A stretch of 64,000 nt of DNA from Amphimedon queenslandica (Eukaryota > Porifera > Demospongiae > Haplosclerida > Niphatidae): the NCBI RefSeq assembly GCF_000090795.2, contig NW_003546283.1:223209-287208 (forward strand), given 5' to 3'. Shown here one piece after another: positions 30,386-44,254 of this stretch. The first letter of the stretch is position 1, and each line of letters opens with the position of its first letter. The notes beneath the pieces are model-generated. The model worked only from the letters and a program-made list of their open reading frames with translations. It was not told the DNA's origin and did no database searches. Made by a program: the position numbers and the translations under genes.

Positions 30386-33300
30386 TTATTGTGCAGGAGA
30401 AGTAGCAATTGCTTCTTGTTCTGTCACTTCTGATGATCCTTCATTTGCTGCATCTTCTGGTTCTTCCATTGTATTGACAGCAAGTTCATCTGATTCTCCT
30501 TCAATCACTTTGTCTGGTTCTTCTTTTGATATCAGTTCAGTAGCAACTGGTTCCAATCCTGATGCAACATGCCCAATTAATTTTTCTGGTTCTTCTTTAG
30601 TGATTTCAATTGCTTCAGCCAGTCCTCCTGGGCTCACTGATTCTTCTGATTGCATTTCCACTGATTCTTCTACTCGTTCTTGCTCAGCTGGTTTTACTGG
30701 TTCAACTAGCTCTTCTGATACTGGTTCAACTGGTTTTGAAGTTTCTTCAACATCATTTGCAGTTGACTCTTCCTCTTTTTGCTCCTTATATTCTTCTATT
30801 CCTTTAGTCAATGTCTTCAGTTCGATACTGTTACTAGCTGCATTGCCATCTTCAGGAGATACCTCTTGTGTAAGCAATGCACTAGCATTAGCTCCTGTGT
30901 CCTGAGATTCATGAATACTCGATTGCTACACAATAATAATAATGATAGTAATAATAATAATAACAACAATAAGATTTTAAAAACATACAACATCCTTTCG
31001 TCTTCTGATGACCATTACTCCAGTATCAGCAGCATATTTCATTATGTCAATTCCCCGATCGTTAGGTATCCCAATAAAATTATTACCATTAAACTAAAAA
31101 AAGACACACTAAATACTTATAGCCTCTATGTAGCTGAGGACTTAATTCATGCATGATCCTTGATCTTGTGTACATGATAGTTGTATTTATTTATTTACTT
31201 TTATAATTTCATCTCCACTGTGCAGCTGACCATCACTCAAAGCTGGGTCAAAATCAACTGATGCTATAAAAAGTCCTCTTTCATCTAAGAATATTTACAA
31301 TACTTATACATACATAGTGACTTATCATTTACATACCCCGTTGATCTGAGAGGCCTTTCCTAATCTTAAATCCAAACCCTCTGGTTCCTTTGGTCAATGT
31401 AACAGTAAAATGAATATATTTATCATCATCTGTTGGTTTAGATTCTGATTCTAACTCTGACTGATCTTCCTTGATTTGCGACAGCATATGAAACACATTC
31501 TTCAATAAAGAGAATAGATCATACCAACAACAACATATCATAAACATACCACAGGAGATTTCTTTATGTATATGTACAGTGGTGAATCACTTCGAAGCAA
31601 TAGTTCAGTTGCTTCTCTAAATGGCAGGCCACGCAGTCTAGTGCCATTGACCTGTCATATAGTTATACCATAGATAGTAGTAGATGGTTATGCATACATG
31701 TACATGTACAGTACTTTGTAACTTACTTCAACCAATTCATCTCCTTTGTGGACTTGACCGGTTTTCTGTGCTTGTGATCCTTCAATGATATCACTCACTA
31801 CAATGGATCCTGAAAAAAATAATAACAATATTTACCGTGTGCTTTAAAATAGGCATAATACTCAAAAATTTGAAAAACTTGCAGGCTCAAACTTATACCT
31901 ATGCAAAGGTCAACCCAATCATACCATTATTGCCTTCTTTGATTCGTAGTCCGAGCGGTTTACTCTTATCAAGTGTAATGGTCACATGACTTCCGTCGTC
32001 TTGAGGACAAAGCTCAAGCTCCATTTCATGTGCTGCTCCAGCTTTACAGAGCAACTCACGTACCTGTATACAAAAAATAATTTTATATTTTAAATCCAGT
32101 GCTGTTTGAGCTGATTCCAAAAATCTTTTTTTACAAATTTTTAAAGCTGCTCTAAAATTGGTTAAAAGTCTTTGTGCTATAGTACACTGCGTCCAGGGCT
32201 AAATTTTGCCAAAATTGAAAAAGAAAGAATTCTTGGTTTTTATATTCTGATACATTTTCTTATGTTGTGTAGAAAGTTTGAGCTGATTCGGATCAAGATT
32301 GGATTTTTTATGAATTTTTAAAGTTGCCCCATATGCCATAAGCTTGTCAGCTCATATGAAGCTCATGCTTTTTACTTCACTTGGCATGCTTTGTATTGAA
32401 AACTCAGCAATAAATCACTCATGCATATGCATGCACATACCTAACTTTAATGTGTATTACAATAATTTAATCTACCTCTTGATAGCCTTTCCCATCAACA
32501 CAGATTCCATTAACAGATACAATATGATCTCCCAGTGAGACAGCTCCTGTTTCATCAGCCGCTCCTCCGGGTGTTATCTTATTAACCTGAACTGCTGAAT
32601 AAGGATTCTTTGAGCTACGCTGTAGTATTAAAAGAGCTCAACATACATCTTTCTATTATGAGTCCTTACCATAATAGCAAACCCAAAGCTGTTGTTCTTC
32701 TTTGTCATTTTCACAGTTTTGAGTTTGTGCTGGTAACAAATATATGAGCGTATTTTCAGGTACATTTATATAATTACAGAGGATAGAGATAAAGATCGAG
32801 CGGCTCCACTTTCATCCAATATCCTTGAGTCAGTAACTAGTGTCCCTTTACGCTGGAAAACAGCATCATCTCGATCAGTAGCTTCTTCTTGCTTCTCTTC
32901 AGTATCTTCTCCTGTTCTCAACCACTCAGAATCTTCTTCATTTCTCTTAGTTTCTGGTACTTTACTTGGTGCAATTTCTATCTCTAACTCTTCCCCTGGA
33001 AATTCCTTAAGGATCTGAAACACCTACAATACAAATACACATACACATGCATAATAAGTAAAGGTCTCAAGATGAATGACATTTTCTCTCTCTTACATCT
33101 TGTTTGCTCTTCCCATCAACACTGTTTCCATTGATAGACAGTAACTGATCTCCTATTGATATTTGTCCAGTTCTTTCTACTGCTCCACCTGGCACTATCT
33201 TGCTAATACGAAACAAATCATCTTTATGCTATAAAATATGTAGTATTGATAGAAACACATTAATAATGATTGATGGCATTACTTCAATAGAAAATCCAAA

Positions 33301-36300
33301 AGCACTTCCAGTGCTGAGTCTCTTAAGTTTTACCTAAATACAGCATATGATCATTATTATAATAATACAAGTTATAACTATTAATATACTCATCTGTTTC
33401 TAATATGTTATGTAATACACAGTTGCTTACTGATAGTGAGTTTGGTAGTGGCTCTGGTTCAATGAAGCTTGATTCTCTGATACCATCAATCTCATCTTTT
33501 GTTGTGCTGTGAAGTCTTGCCATTTCAATGTTACTGAAACTCAATTCACGATTATCAGCTCTCTCAACAGTTACATTGAGTAACAAACTATCCTCTGATG
33601 TAAATACACAGATAATAAAGACTGTTGCACTTATTCTTTTAAAAGCTAACCTATTCTGAAGTTTGCTCGACGAAATATTTTGAGCTCAATTCGGGGTGGT
33701 AGCTCTGCTAAAATCTTACCCACTTCTTTGTGGGATTTGTTTATTAAAGCAAGTCGATTAGCTTCAACCAGTAAGTCACCTTGAGTTAAAACAAATAGAT
33801 ATCATTAATACTTTTGTTTCCAGAAACTAACCAATTTGCAGCGTGCCTTCAACAGCTGCTGGGGTACCTTCCTTGATAGCTTTGATTTCAGCAAATTTTT
33901 GAGACTTTCCAATATGTCCTGTAAGTGTTATCCCTTTAAAAAAAACAATAAATAATACCACTTAATTTAAAACTGAGATTTTACCTAAGCCTTTACTATC
34001 ATGCTTTACTATCTTCACAGCAATAAAACTGCCTCTGTAATCCAACACATCTATTAGGAGAATGAGAGGACATGAAAGGTAAAAGCAACAACCACTTACT
34101 GTGAATAATGACATCCCTCACATCCAGTGGAGTAGGGTATGAGCAATCGCGATAGGAGCGGTCAAAAAAGTGATACATTTGAGACAGTCTGACATAATAC
34201 CTAGCCCTAATGCATAGATAGTGGAACAACATGGGCCAACAGTATGGTGGTTACTAACCTCTTATAATCATCAGCATATACTTGTATGGGATCTTGACCA
34301 ACCACCTCAAGCAATAAAATGTTATTCTGAAATATAAAATATCATTAAAAGTTGTCTTTTTGTGTGTCTTTACTTTAAAGGCAATTTTAGTTGTTGTTTT
34401 CCATGGGCATTGCAGATCGATTGTTCTTGTTCCATCAGATTCATCGTGACAGAGTCTTAGTCCTTTGGTACTGAATCCAAGCAGAAAGGCACAATCATCA
34501 CTCCAGTCTTTGGTCTATAATGCACATGCATACATACATAGACATAGATCACATATACATTCACATAGATCACATACACATAGATCACATATACATAGAT
34601 CACATACACATAGATCACAATACACATAGATCACAATACACATAGATCACATACACATAGATCACAATACACATAGATCACAATATACATAGATCACAAT
34701 ACACATAGATCATATTCACATAGATCACATGTACATGCATTACCAATGAAACTCTGTAATATATGTAGCCATAGTCTGCCAGCTTTGCAGCCTCCTACAA
34801 AGAGAAGAGCATACACAAGCTTACTTCTGACATGTGTGTGTGTGTTTACTCTTAAATACTGGTGCTCAGCCTTTTGCCTTGTTAGACCTTTCCTTTGCTC
34901 GTGGATCGCTCGGAGGGTTTCATGAACATTTTGATTCCTCATTTCCCTCAAAACCTAACAAAAAACCAAGTAAGAAGGTAAGAGGACGGAAGAACCCATG
35001 ACTGACATTCTTTGGGAGGTAGTGGATCGGTTTGAAATAGTTCACTTGCCCTCTGTAGTCTCCAAACTGAGCTTGAAGCGCTAGGCCGGCCAGCATGATG
35101 GCTTCTTCTTTAGTTACGTGAACCAACCTGTCAAGAATGTCATGAAACGTCTGCTCGTAGTGAAGATGTCTTGATTCTCTCATTGACAGCATGCTGATGT
35201 TCAACGGGAAATACATCACTCTTAGGTGTACTACAAATCGTGGCATATTTCTACCAGAGCCGGGCTATAGTTATACATTAGATTAAAATGAAATAATTCT
35301 CAAAGAAATTTGTAACTACATGTACATGTACCTTCCACTTCTTCCAACCGATTGGAGCATACTTGTGAATTTTTTTATCAGGCTCAAGAAAAATGTACTC
35401 TTCGTCTACAATCCGTTTAATAAAAATAAAAAATAAAAAATAGCTTTTAAAATTGTACCAATTTCAATAGCGATCCCAAGCGTTTCTGCTTGATCTGCTA
35501 TGCACAGTTTCTTAGCTGCTTCAGACAGAAGCTCCAGACCAGTGGCGTTTGGTTTGATCCGTAAATGAGTTGAAGTCATTCCCAGTGCTTCAATCTTGAC
35601 AACGTGACTCTCGAGATGGAACTTCTGCGAGTTCCTTCGTTTTAATTTAGAGCTTTGAGGAGACTCATCATCTTTTCCTAAAACTTTCTACATGTACGTA
35701 AAATAAAATTATACATAATAATTAACAACTAACGCAGCACAAAACTAGCACTCATGCATGTACTACATGTAAAAGTTTCTTGCTTACATTTATCTTTGTA
35801 GGAGAGTTATGAGCATCAGTGATGTCTGAAAAAGATGGCGAGAGGGAAGACTCAATAACTTCAACCTGTCCATAAGACATCATGTCCTCCACTGATCCTG
35901 GATATGCCCCAGGAGGCAATACATAAGACTTGTGAGGTTCCTCCACTGATGAATGTGTCTCAGGGAACTGCTGACGCTCAGTTGATATTAAAGCAGTGTC
36001 TTCAGATACTGGGCCAGGACTATCATCATCCATTGAAGTTAAAAGTAGCCTCTGGTCATTGGTTGATGGTAAGGTTGAGTCTTCATTGACTGCATCACAT
36101 GATATAATGTACAGTGCATGTAATAATGAGAGATACCTGTCAGTACTGGTAGATGTACTGCTTCAACTTTAACAGGAGCCTGTTATATTAATAAAGAAAA
36201 GAATTATAACAATGATAGACGGAACTTCATTACACATGATTCTACAGTTCATAATTATAATTATTATTATATACATCATGCAGTTACAAAACTTAAGCCT

Positions 36301-38457
36301 TCATTTTGCCTTACCGTGTCAGTAGCTGTAGAAGGATCTGCCTTTACAGAACGCTACAAATAATAAAATTAATGCAAAGTTAGCATAAAAATAGCATACT
36401 GTTCGTTTGGGCGGTACAGGAGGTGGAGCTTCATCAGAGTCTTCTTCCTAGAGAAAACAAAAGAATTAAACGTACATGTACCTCACCTAATTAAAAAGTA
36501 ATTGAGTACTTTATTTTTTTGAGAGTCGTCATCAAGAGTTGATTTCTGTGCCGTCTCAGAATCAACGTGATCTAACTTAAACTCATTGGCACCAACCGAC
36601 TCCTCAGTAAGTGATTGAGTGAAATTAAGGCTACTAGTGTAGTCAAAAGTACTATCAGGAAGGGCAGGAGGGGCAGACAATGGAGGGACGAGAAAATCCT
36701 TGTCTTCGAAAGTATCTTTAGATCCGTGCAGCGACTCGTGATAGTTGACAGGAGAGACGACAGGAGAGGAAGAAGGTTTAGGAGGAGACATGGTTGCTGG
36801 AGGTGAAACTGTAGGAAGAGGAGGTGGAGTTGGATCATCATTAACATCATCCGCTGTTGTATCTGTGAATAAGTCAACGGGTATTTTATAATGTGGGGGT
36901 GGAGTACTGCTTGAATCTCTCGTAGACAAATCCTAAAATAAAATAGAGAATACACTTAAATAAAAGTGACGATTACTTTGCTCAGTAGATCAGGGGCACT
37001 ATTGCTCTCAAGAATATTCTCAATCATCTTAACAGAATCCAATACGGAGCGTTTCCCTGGAGCGTTAGGTGTCGAAGTGAGCATGAGGTCACTACGAGGA
37101 GGCTTAGGGGGAGGGACCTTTAAAGGAGACCCAGGAGCAACCACAGGAGGCGGGAGTACTGGTATATCCCCTCCATCCATTGCTGGGATCTTGTGAGGTT
37201 TCTTACGACTGACGCTAGGTGGTAGAGGAGGTAAGGTATCATCGCCTTCTTTTCTCCTGTTTCTGACCGGAGTGTAAAACTGGGACTTCTCTTGATCTTT
37301 GATTTTGAGTCTCTCCTGAGATGACCAGCTGAACGGGCGCTTGTAGCTGCCAACGCTTGGAGGACGGCTCATAGGATCAGTGCTTTCTGTGTAAATAATA
37401 AGAGAAAAAGCATCACTAGTAGTATGAAGTAGGACATTACTACAACTAAACTTGTAGTTGTGATTTTCTAGCTGTCTTGATGCTATGCACAAAGTTTAGC
37501 TGATTCTAATTGCCATTAAAAATATGTCAATTTCTGAAAAGTACCATGGACTTTTGAGGGCTTCGTTCCCTTTTTACATGAACTATAGCCCATGGTTTCT
37601 TCCAAAAATGGTTCCAAAAACACCCCAATTACATTTTCTGATATAATATTGATGTACTTATGCTACGTAAAAAGTTTGAGTTGATTCCGAGCTCAAATTT
37701 TCAAGTTATGGTCATTTTTAAAAACGGGCCAATTTTTGAAAAATACCCAAGGCTATAGCCCATGGTTTTTTTCCGAAAAATGGCTCCGAAATCACCCCAA
37801 ATTTTTATTACATTTTCTGATACATATTGATGTACTTATGCTGTGTACAAAGTTTGAGTTGATTTCGAACTCAAATTTTCGAGTTATGGCCATTTTTTAA
37901 AATGGGCCAATTTTTGAAAAATACCCAAGGCTATAGCCCATGGCTTTTTCCAAAAAATGGCTCCGAAATCAGTCCTAATTTTTATTACATTTTCTGATAC
38001 ATACTGTTGTCCTTATGCTATGTAGAAAGTTTGAGTTGATTTCGAGCTCAAATTTTCAAGTTATGGCCATTTTTAAAAACGGGCCAATTTTTGAAAAATA
38101 CCCAAGGCTATAGCCCATGGTTTTTTTCCAAAAAATGGCTCCAAAATCACCCCAAATTTTTATTACATTTTCTGATACATATTGACGTCCTTAAGCTATA
38201 TAAAAAGTTTGAGTCGATTTCAAGCTCAAATATTCAAGTTATGGTCAATTTTAAAGTCAATTTCATAAGCACATGTACATGTACTTAAGCCTACCATGGC
38301 TGTTAATGCTAAGTGAACTCCCTCCACTGTGAGTTGGTTCAATTTCAGCTATCTACAATAACAAAAACAGTAAGTGAATGTGTCATCATATATCAAGTCA
38401 TATGCTCTTACCTCTGCTGCTAAGTTTGGCTCTCCATGACTAGAGCCTTCCCACTAA

Positions 38458-38488
<31 letters not shown>

Positions 38489-39427
38489 TTGTATCAAACA
38501 ATAGTGTATCAAGCACACCATTTCATTGATGGAGTCAAATAAAGAGGACACATCATTCTGATGGTTATCTAATTCTTCTTGAGCAATCTAAATAATAATA
38601 ATAATAACAATACAGTAATACAATTCTTATTATTAAAATGAGAGTGTGCCTTATACTATTGTAGGTTTTTTGTAACATTAAATAATAACAAATTTTAAAG
38701 GATTTCTGGTAAATGCTAGTCATAAAATTAAAGAAAAATAAAATTTAATAGTTTGATGCATAATCATGCATTAAATTGATGGTCACCCGCATAATGTTTT
38801 GAAGCGAAGGTCTACGGGTTGGGTCCAGCTGTATCATCAAATGCAGTGTATCAATTAGCTTCTGACTATAAGACGTGACGTCAGTGCTCATCACCATCAT
38901 CAATACTGACCCAAGGCTGAAAATATGAGTCTAAAAAAAATAAAACAAAAGCTCACTAATTCTCTAGCTACTATATAATACTGTACCTTCTGTAAGGCCT
39001 CCATGCTATTGATACCGCCATCTTCTTTCAGGAGCTCAGGGGCTGCAACATCAGATGCTGCTTCACCTACAACACCACACAAAACCAACGACACATTACA
39101 ACTAACTGACTGACTGCTATAACAATGCTACACTAACTTTGTAGGCCTGAATTAAATTGGACACTGTTCCTATATAAAAGTAACCCATCTACTGATATAA
39201 TCAGGAAAGGACCCACGGAGGATTTGTTTAAATGACGACTGGGTTTAAAGCCTACATACACAACAACAACAAAAATGCACAGTTATATTTTCAGAGTAAG
39301 CATATAATTCTTTTTCACCTCTATAACTAGCAGAGAGTGACTCCAGTGACAAATTAAGCAACGTCCATACTTCATTTTCTGCTAGGGGCCTCTTTAAATC
39401 ATCAGTTATGTGTCTCAGTGAAGACAT
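30386..39427 (-). CDS. KIND-FERM-multi-PDZ scaffold protein (FRMPD2/PTPN13-like, no phosphatase domain)
   Basis: Cortical or junctional scaffold by family. Start 39427. A KIND-like domain comes first (ENEVWTLLNLSLESLSASY, then HIFSLGSVLMMVM and LDPTRRPSLQNI, 38790-39427). A long Pro-rich, SH3-ligand-like stretch follows (PPPVVAPGSPLKVPPPKPPR, 36480-37375). A FERM domain spans about 35690-34100 (F1 near 35450-35650; F2 RESRHLHYEQTFHDILDRL and EEAIMLAGLALQAQFGDY; F3 DCAFLLGFSTKGLRL, YYVRLSQMYHFFDR). Five PDZ domains follow near 33980-33660, 33330-32990, 32740-32000, 31990-31560 and 31430-30970, each with GFxI/GLRI and GGAA or GQ...GD loops. The tail is acidic and Glu-rich, ending at 30386. PTPN13 has a KIND-FERM-5PDZ-PTP order; the PTP is missing here, so FRMPD2-like is the nearer description. 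Some 25-30 exons. Confidence 0.85.
32095..32395 (+). repeat. Dispersed satellite-related element (scaffold-gene intron)
   Basis: About one and a half 186-bp-family monomers (AAGTTTGAGCTGATTCGGAT, TTTTTTATGAATTTTTAAAG) end in the tail CTCATGCTTTTTACTTCACT then TGGCATGCTTTG. The tail matches those near 3735-3785 and 13273-13350. Confidence 0.7.
34535..34735. repeat. Minisatellite of ACATAGATCAC(A)ATAC units
   Basis: About a dozen imperfect 16-18-bp units, ACATAGATCACATACAC and ACATAGATCACAATACAC, in an intron of the scaffold gene within the FERM region. Confidence 0.9.
37485..38260 (+). repeat. 177-178-bp satellite array 3 (about 4 copies, scaffold-gene intron)
   Basis: Phase marks at 37748, 37926 and 38103 (178 and 177 bp), plus a more diverged first unit from about 37485. 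Same consensus as arrays 1 and 2 (CAAGGCTATAGCCCATGG; GAGTTATGGCCATTTTT). It lies in an intron between the 5' exons and the Pro-rich exon, antisense to the gene. Confidence 0.93.
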
Positions 39428-39784
39428 GGTGTGTTGTTTGCAGAATGCAATATACAAAAAAATGGGGTGGGGCTGGTGGTAATAGGATTCGTTAGGAAGA
39501 GCTGTGTGTGGGCGGCTGGTTTAACGATATTCATTGCCATCTCATATTATTTGTCATGGCAACCATCATGAATACTATTAACAATTATAATATAATCCTA
39601 TTAAATTTTCACGTGCATGATACAATTAAAAGAATCTATGGTTGAATTACAGGAAAAGAATGGATTTATGTATAATCACATGAGAAGAATGCGGTCATCA
39701 AAAATCAAAATTAAACAATAATTAATATCAATGTTAATAATAATTATTATTATTAATTAGTTTTGTGATCTTCTTTCTTGCGAA

Positions 39785-40234
39785 TCATTTTTTACTTTTT
39801 TTAATACCACTCCCACCTAATAATGCGTAAAAATTTTAATGTATTAACTAAATTTGAGTGGATTTCCACATAAATTTTAATAACACTACAAAATTATTAT
39901 TATGAGTAAAGGGTGTGGCTAATACTTACCCATGGGTCCTTTCTGAGCTGCTCTTGCTTGAGCTTCAGCCATTTTCTTCTTCTCTTCTCGTAACTTTTCC
40001 TTCAACGTTACATCATCCTAAAAAGAACAGGCACCTCTGAATAAACATTACTTGTGATAATATGTATATATAATTATAAAAATAATAATTAATAAATATG
40101 AGTAGATTTACGTCGTCTAAATCTTTGTCAGCTTTTTTGGGCTGTTTTAAGGGCTTCTTTTTTCCGCCTATTAATTGAACACACATTTATAATATAAAAA
40201 TAATAAATAATGAAAAACCTTGTCTTCCAGACAT
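39785..40234 (-). CDS. TMA7: Translation machinery-associated protein 7
   Basis: Tiny basic protein associated with ribosomes. Four exons join to MSGRQGGKKKPLKQPKKADK, then DLDDDDVTLKEKLREEKKK, MAEAQARAAQKGPMG and GSGIKKSKK with the stop at 39785. That is 63 or so residues, the family's usual size; the opening MSGR.GGKKKPLKQPKK and the closing GPxxxGGIKKS-type end are diagnostic. Too split for ORF callers. Its start lies 111 bp from that of ATP synthase gamma on the other strand. Confidence 0.95.
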
Positions 40235-40345
40235 CTTTTTTCCAAGTTCTCCGCCTACTTTCTCTGTATACCATAACCTTATCCGTTTACTTAGTCCGTA
40301 TATGCATGCTCTATTTTGGTCACACCCGTCCAGGCCAAAATCAAA
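40235..40345. promoter_or_regulatory. Bidirectional start region TMA7 / ATP5F1C
   Basis: 111 bp between divergent start codons of two housekeeping genes. No TATA box is evident. A shared promoter is inferred. Confidence 0.5.
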
Positions 40346-41890
40346 ATGGCGTCTCTTGCAAGGGTGTGTTTGCAAAGGCCGCAGCCACTCTCTAGCTTTG
40401 GGTAAGCTCATTTAAGCCTAGAATTAGTTCTATGTGTTCATTATAGACACTCTGTGAGGGGATTCGCTACCCTTAAAGACAGTAAGATTACATTGAAAGA
40501 GATCACGTGACCACTATTATTATTTTAGTTTCTGTGAGGCTCAAAGCTGTAAAGAACATACAAAAGATTACAAAGTCAATGAAGATGGTGGCAGCAGCAA
40601 AGTACAACAGAGCAGAGAGAGAGCTCAAACCAGCCAGAACATACGGAGAAGGATCTACTGGTAGGCAGTGTCTTTAATAACTGTTAATAACCTTTAATAC
40701 TATTAAAACCGTCTATTTTAATTTTACAAGATAACGACTAGTAATATTATAGGCACTGGCAATGAAATGGATGTATAATTATTAACTTGCAATATACATG
40801 TACTGCAGTTATTATTGTTTTAATTTAAAACTTTCCCTTGCAGCTCTTCTTGAGAAAGCAGAGATAGTTCCGGAGCAGCCAAAGCCGAAGCACATTATGA
40901 TATGCATGTCATCTGATCGTGGTCTCTGTGGCGGGATCCACTCCAGCATAGCAAAGAACGTCAGAGCCTTATTAAAGGTAAAAGTAATGAAAGCAATATA
41001 TTATTATTTTAAGAATCTCAGGAAAGGCCACCTAATGAAACAGCGCTAGTACTAGTTGGTGATAAGTTGAGGACCATACTTCAAAGGACTCATAGTTCTA
41101 ACATCCTAATGGCTTTCTCTGAAATTGGGCGTCGCCCACCTGTGTTCCCCGAAGCATCTTTCATTGCAGAGCAGGTTCTGACGTCAGGGAATGAGTTTGA
41201 GTCCGGAGAAATAGTATTCAACAGGTTTAGGTGAGGCCCCTGGACGACATGTATTACCCTATCTTTCTACAATCATTTACTTTTTGTATTACACTCACAT
41301 GTACTTGCATTCATAGATGTACTCTATTTATTTTATTTTGCATCACATTCACATACATTACATTCACATCTTGTCTGATTCTCAATAGGTCCGTTATTTC
41401 ATTTCGTGTTACTCTGCAGCCTTTTGTGCCGCTCTCAACACTAGTGGAATCAGGTAAATAAATAAAATATTGATACTTATTATTATTATTATTATATATA
41501 TATCACTGACTTATTTTCCCTTTAAAGAGAACATGAGCATCTATGATGATGTTGATGAAGAGGTCCTAAGATGCTATCATGAGATTACTTTGGCTAATAT
41601 GATATATTATGGCTTAAAGGAAGGAGCATGCAGTGAGCAGAGCGCTAGGATGACAGCTATGGATGCAGCCAGCAAGAATGCCAGTAATTTCTTTAATACA
41701 TTTGTTAAATTGTGCATGTATTGAAACTACAAGCAACTGCTACTATCATAATATTCTCTCCCTCTCTCTCTCTCTCCCTCTCTCTGCAGGTGAAATGATT
41801 GATAAGCTTACTCTGACTTACAACAGAACAAGACAAGCCGTCATCACTCGTGAATTGATTGAAATCATTTCTGGAGCTGCTGCACTTTAG
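40346..41890 (+). CDS. ATP5F1C: Mitochondrial ATP synthase F1 gamma subunit
   Basis: Central rotor stalk of F1-ATPase, mitochondrial matrix side. Start 40346 (MASLARVC), a basic presequence. Then [20 protein letters not shown] and [20 protein letters not shown] (40535-40660, the N-terminal coiled helix and its conserved MKMVAA), [19 protein letters not shown] (40892-40950), a middle exon with [40 protein letters not shown] (41530-41590), and the highly conserved end [34 protein letters not shown] and [11 protein letters not shown] with the stop at 41890. All hallmark segments are present and intact; seven or so exons. Confidence 0.97.
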
Positions 41891-41989
41891 AGAAGAGAAA
41901 AAAGATATAGGGAAAGACTGGCATGAACATACTATACTAGAAACATTTAGACACTTATTATTAATACTATTAATAATAATATGTAATAT

Positions 41990-44206
41990 TTAGTGTGCTA
42001 ATTCATAACACTTTCCTGTCTTAGGATCATAGAAATAGTTAAGATCAGGATCATAGAGTAGCTCTAGATTCTCATCTTGATTACTGTTAGAGTCAGTAGG
42101 ATCAGACTGTGTTAGTAATGCATTATTGTCTGATAGTGACTGCCTTGTTGGTGTACTGGGTCCACCCATTCCACTGTCATCAATTGATGCATGTAATGGT
42201 GCGTGTACAGGAATTGATTCTTCATTACTTTTATCTGGTGACTACAGAGGAGAAGAGTATTTATTTTCAAAAAATATCTCCTAGCGATTTTTGACAAAAT
42301 ACCCTGCACTAGTACAGGGGACTTTGCTCAAATTGGATCCACTGACAAGATGCAGAGCACTTTGCCAAATGTATTCTTCTATATTCTTATACTAATTCAT
42401 TTACCATTTCATTGGTCTTTAAGCCATCATCATTGCTGTCTGTATCAATAGCCTTCTCATCATCATCTTCAGTATTGTTACTAGCATCAGAATGATACTT
42501 CTCCCAATGATAGCTCCCATCCTAAAGAAGTAAAAAGGATATAGTGTTTTAAAAACATACAATAACCATTGTAATTCACAAGCACATGTACATGCATGTT
42601 TCCCCATTTAACACATGCACTGCAAATGTCCTTAAGGGGCTCAAGACTTATACATGAATCTTGTGGTAAACAACTGTTCTTATAATTATGACCATTTATG
42701 CTATAATAGTATAGGACTTACTTCGTTATTAGCTAGAAGATCTCTTCTTGGTGAGCCTCCGTTGATGGCAGAAAGTGAGAGGAAGTCCTCTTCAAGATTT
42801 GTAGATTTACGCTCTCTGGTACCAGAATGAACAGTTTGAGTTTGAATATGTGAAACTTTTTCAGGTGCTTGAAAATGGGAATGAGCCTCTTCAGAATGAG
42901 AATGAGCCTCTCGAGAATGAGACTGAGTCTTCCGAGAATCAGTCTCTTGAGAATTTGAGCGGGTCTTATTTGATGATGCTGTAGAATGAGGTGGTGAGAT
43001 GTAAGCAAAATGACTAGCTTGTGAATTAAGTTCTTTTTCCTTTGTGGTTGAGTCTATGCAAATATTGTCTGTTGGTTTTAAGGTAACAGGTCGTAGTGCA
43101 GCTGCTCTTGAGTTAGCCTTAGAACCTGTGGGTAGTGAGTGTGTCTGTTGCTTAGAAGCCTCAACTTTTCTTTGTTGCTACAAATACAAAAGTGCAATAT
43201 TATACTACATGGTTGCTAAAATCAACCCAAATTTCTGATTATAATAAACAACAACAGATACTTTATTTTTGCTTACAGTCCGTGCCACATGACTGGGTAT
43301 GGCAATCTTCTCACCAAAAGCAATATGCATTGAAGCAGCTTCACCTATCATCATCATATTATTATAATAATTAATTTTAAAGTTTTTTACTTTTAGTTTG
43401 AGGAGCATGAGGTACAGATGATGAAAAGAGATTAGAATTGACCACCTAATGAAAAAAGAAAGCAACAAAATATTAAATATATTTTATTTTTATTAAAATA
43501 CTAAATTTCACTTACATAAATATTCAAGGGAGGAACAGAAGGAGGTGGCTGCCACGATGAAGGCAGGTCCCCAGGAGAAGTGATGAAGTCACGTACAGTG
43601 GCGATGCTTCTTATCTTACAAGAACCACAGACCGAGAGAAACTCAAGAGATTGGTAAGACTGAGAGATGAGGCTAGCCATCAAGTCAGGTAAATCAATCA
43701 GCAACCAGTGCCACTGAAAACAATTAGAGATCATAATTAAAGGGGCATCCTCAATTACAAGAGGAAGCGTGCATGATTAAGAATATTGTTTAGCTAAAAT
43801 GCAGCATGTTACAATTTTGGCAAATTAAGTCTAAAAAATTTAAAAACTTTTAGTAAAATTTTGATTAGGTGTATGCTATTACAGAGCCCTATTAAAATTT
43901 TTTGCAAATAGATCGATGCTTTACCAAAATTTAAATCCACTTAAAAAATAAACTAAAAGATAGCCAAACCTCATTAGGAATTAGAGGTAGAGGAATCTTG
44001 ACAGACAGAGGATTGACAGAGACTTCTTGCTGCCATGACAGCAGCTGTAGCTTCCTCTTGCAATTAGTAGTATCTAAAATTCTATTGGAGTAAGGTAGAA
44101 GACTATTATTATCACTTGTAAGTATTATAGGTAAATTGCTGAATACATATAATAATAATAATAATTCTCGTGTATTGACATATTCGCCAATACATTATTG
44201 TTATTA

Positions 44207-44254
<48 letters not shown>

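Noticed and set aside
30474-30905. 143-codon Ser/Thr-rich plus-strand ORF
   Set aside because: Antisense shadow of the Glu-rich last exon of the scaffold gene.
34535-34735. Regular 17-18-bp repeats resembling a CRISPR-like array
   Set aside because: The whole unit repeats with no unique spacers; it is an intronic minisatellite in a eukaryotic gene.
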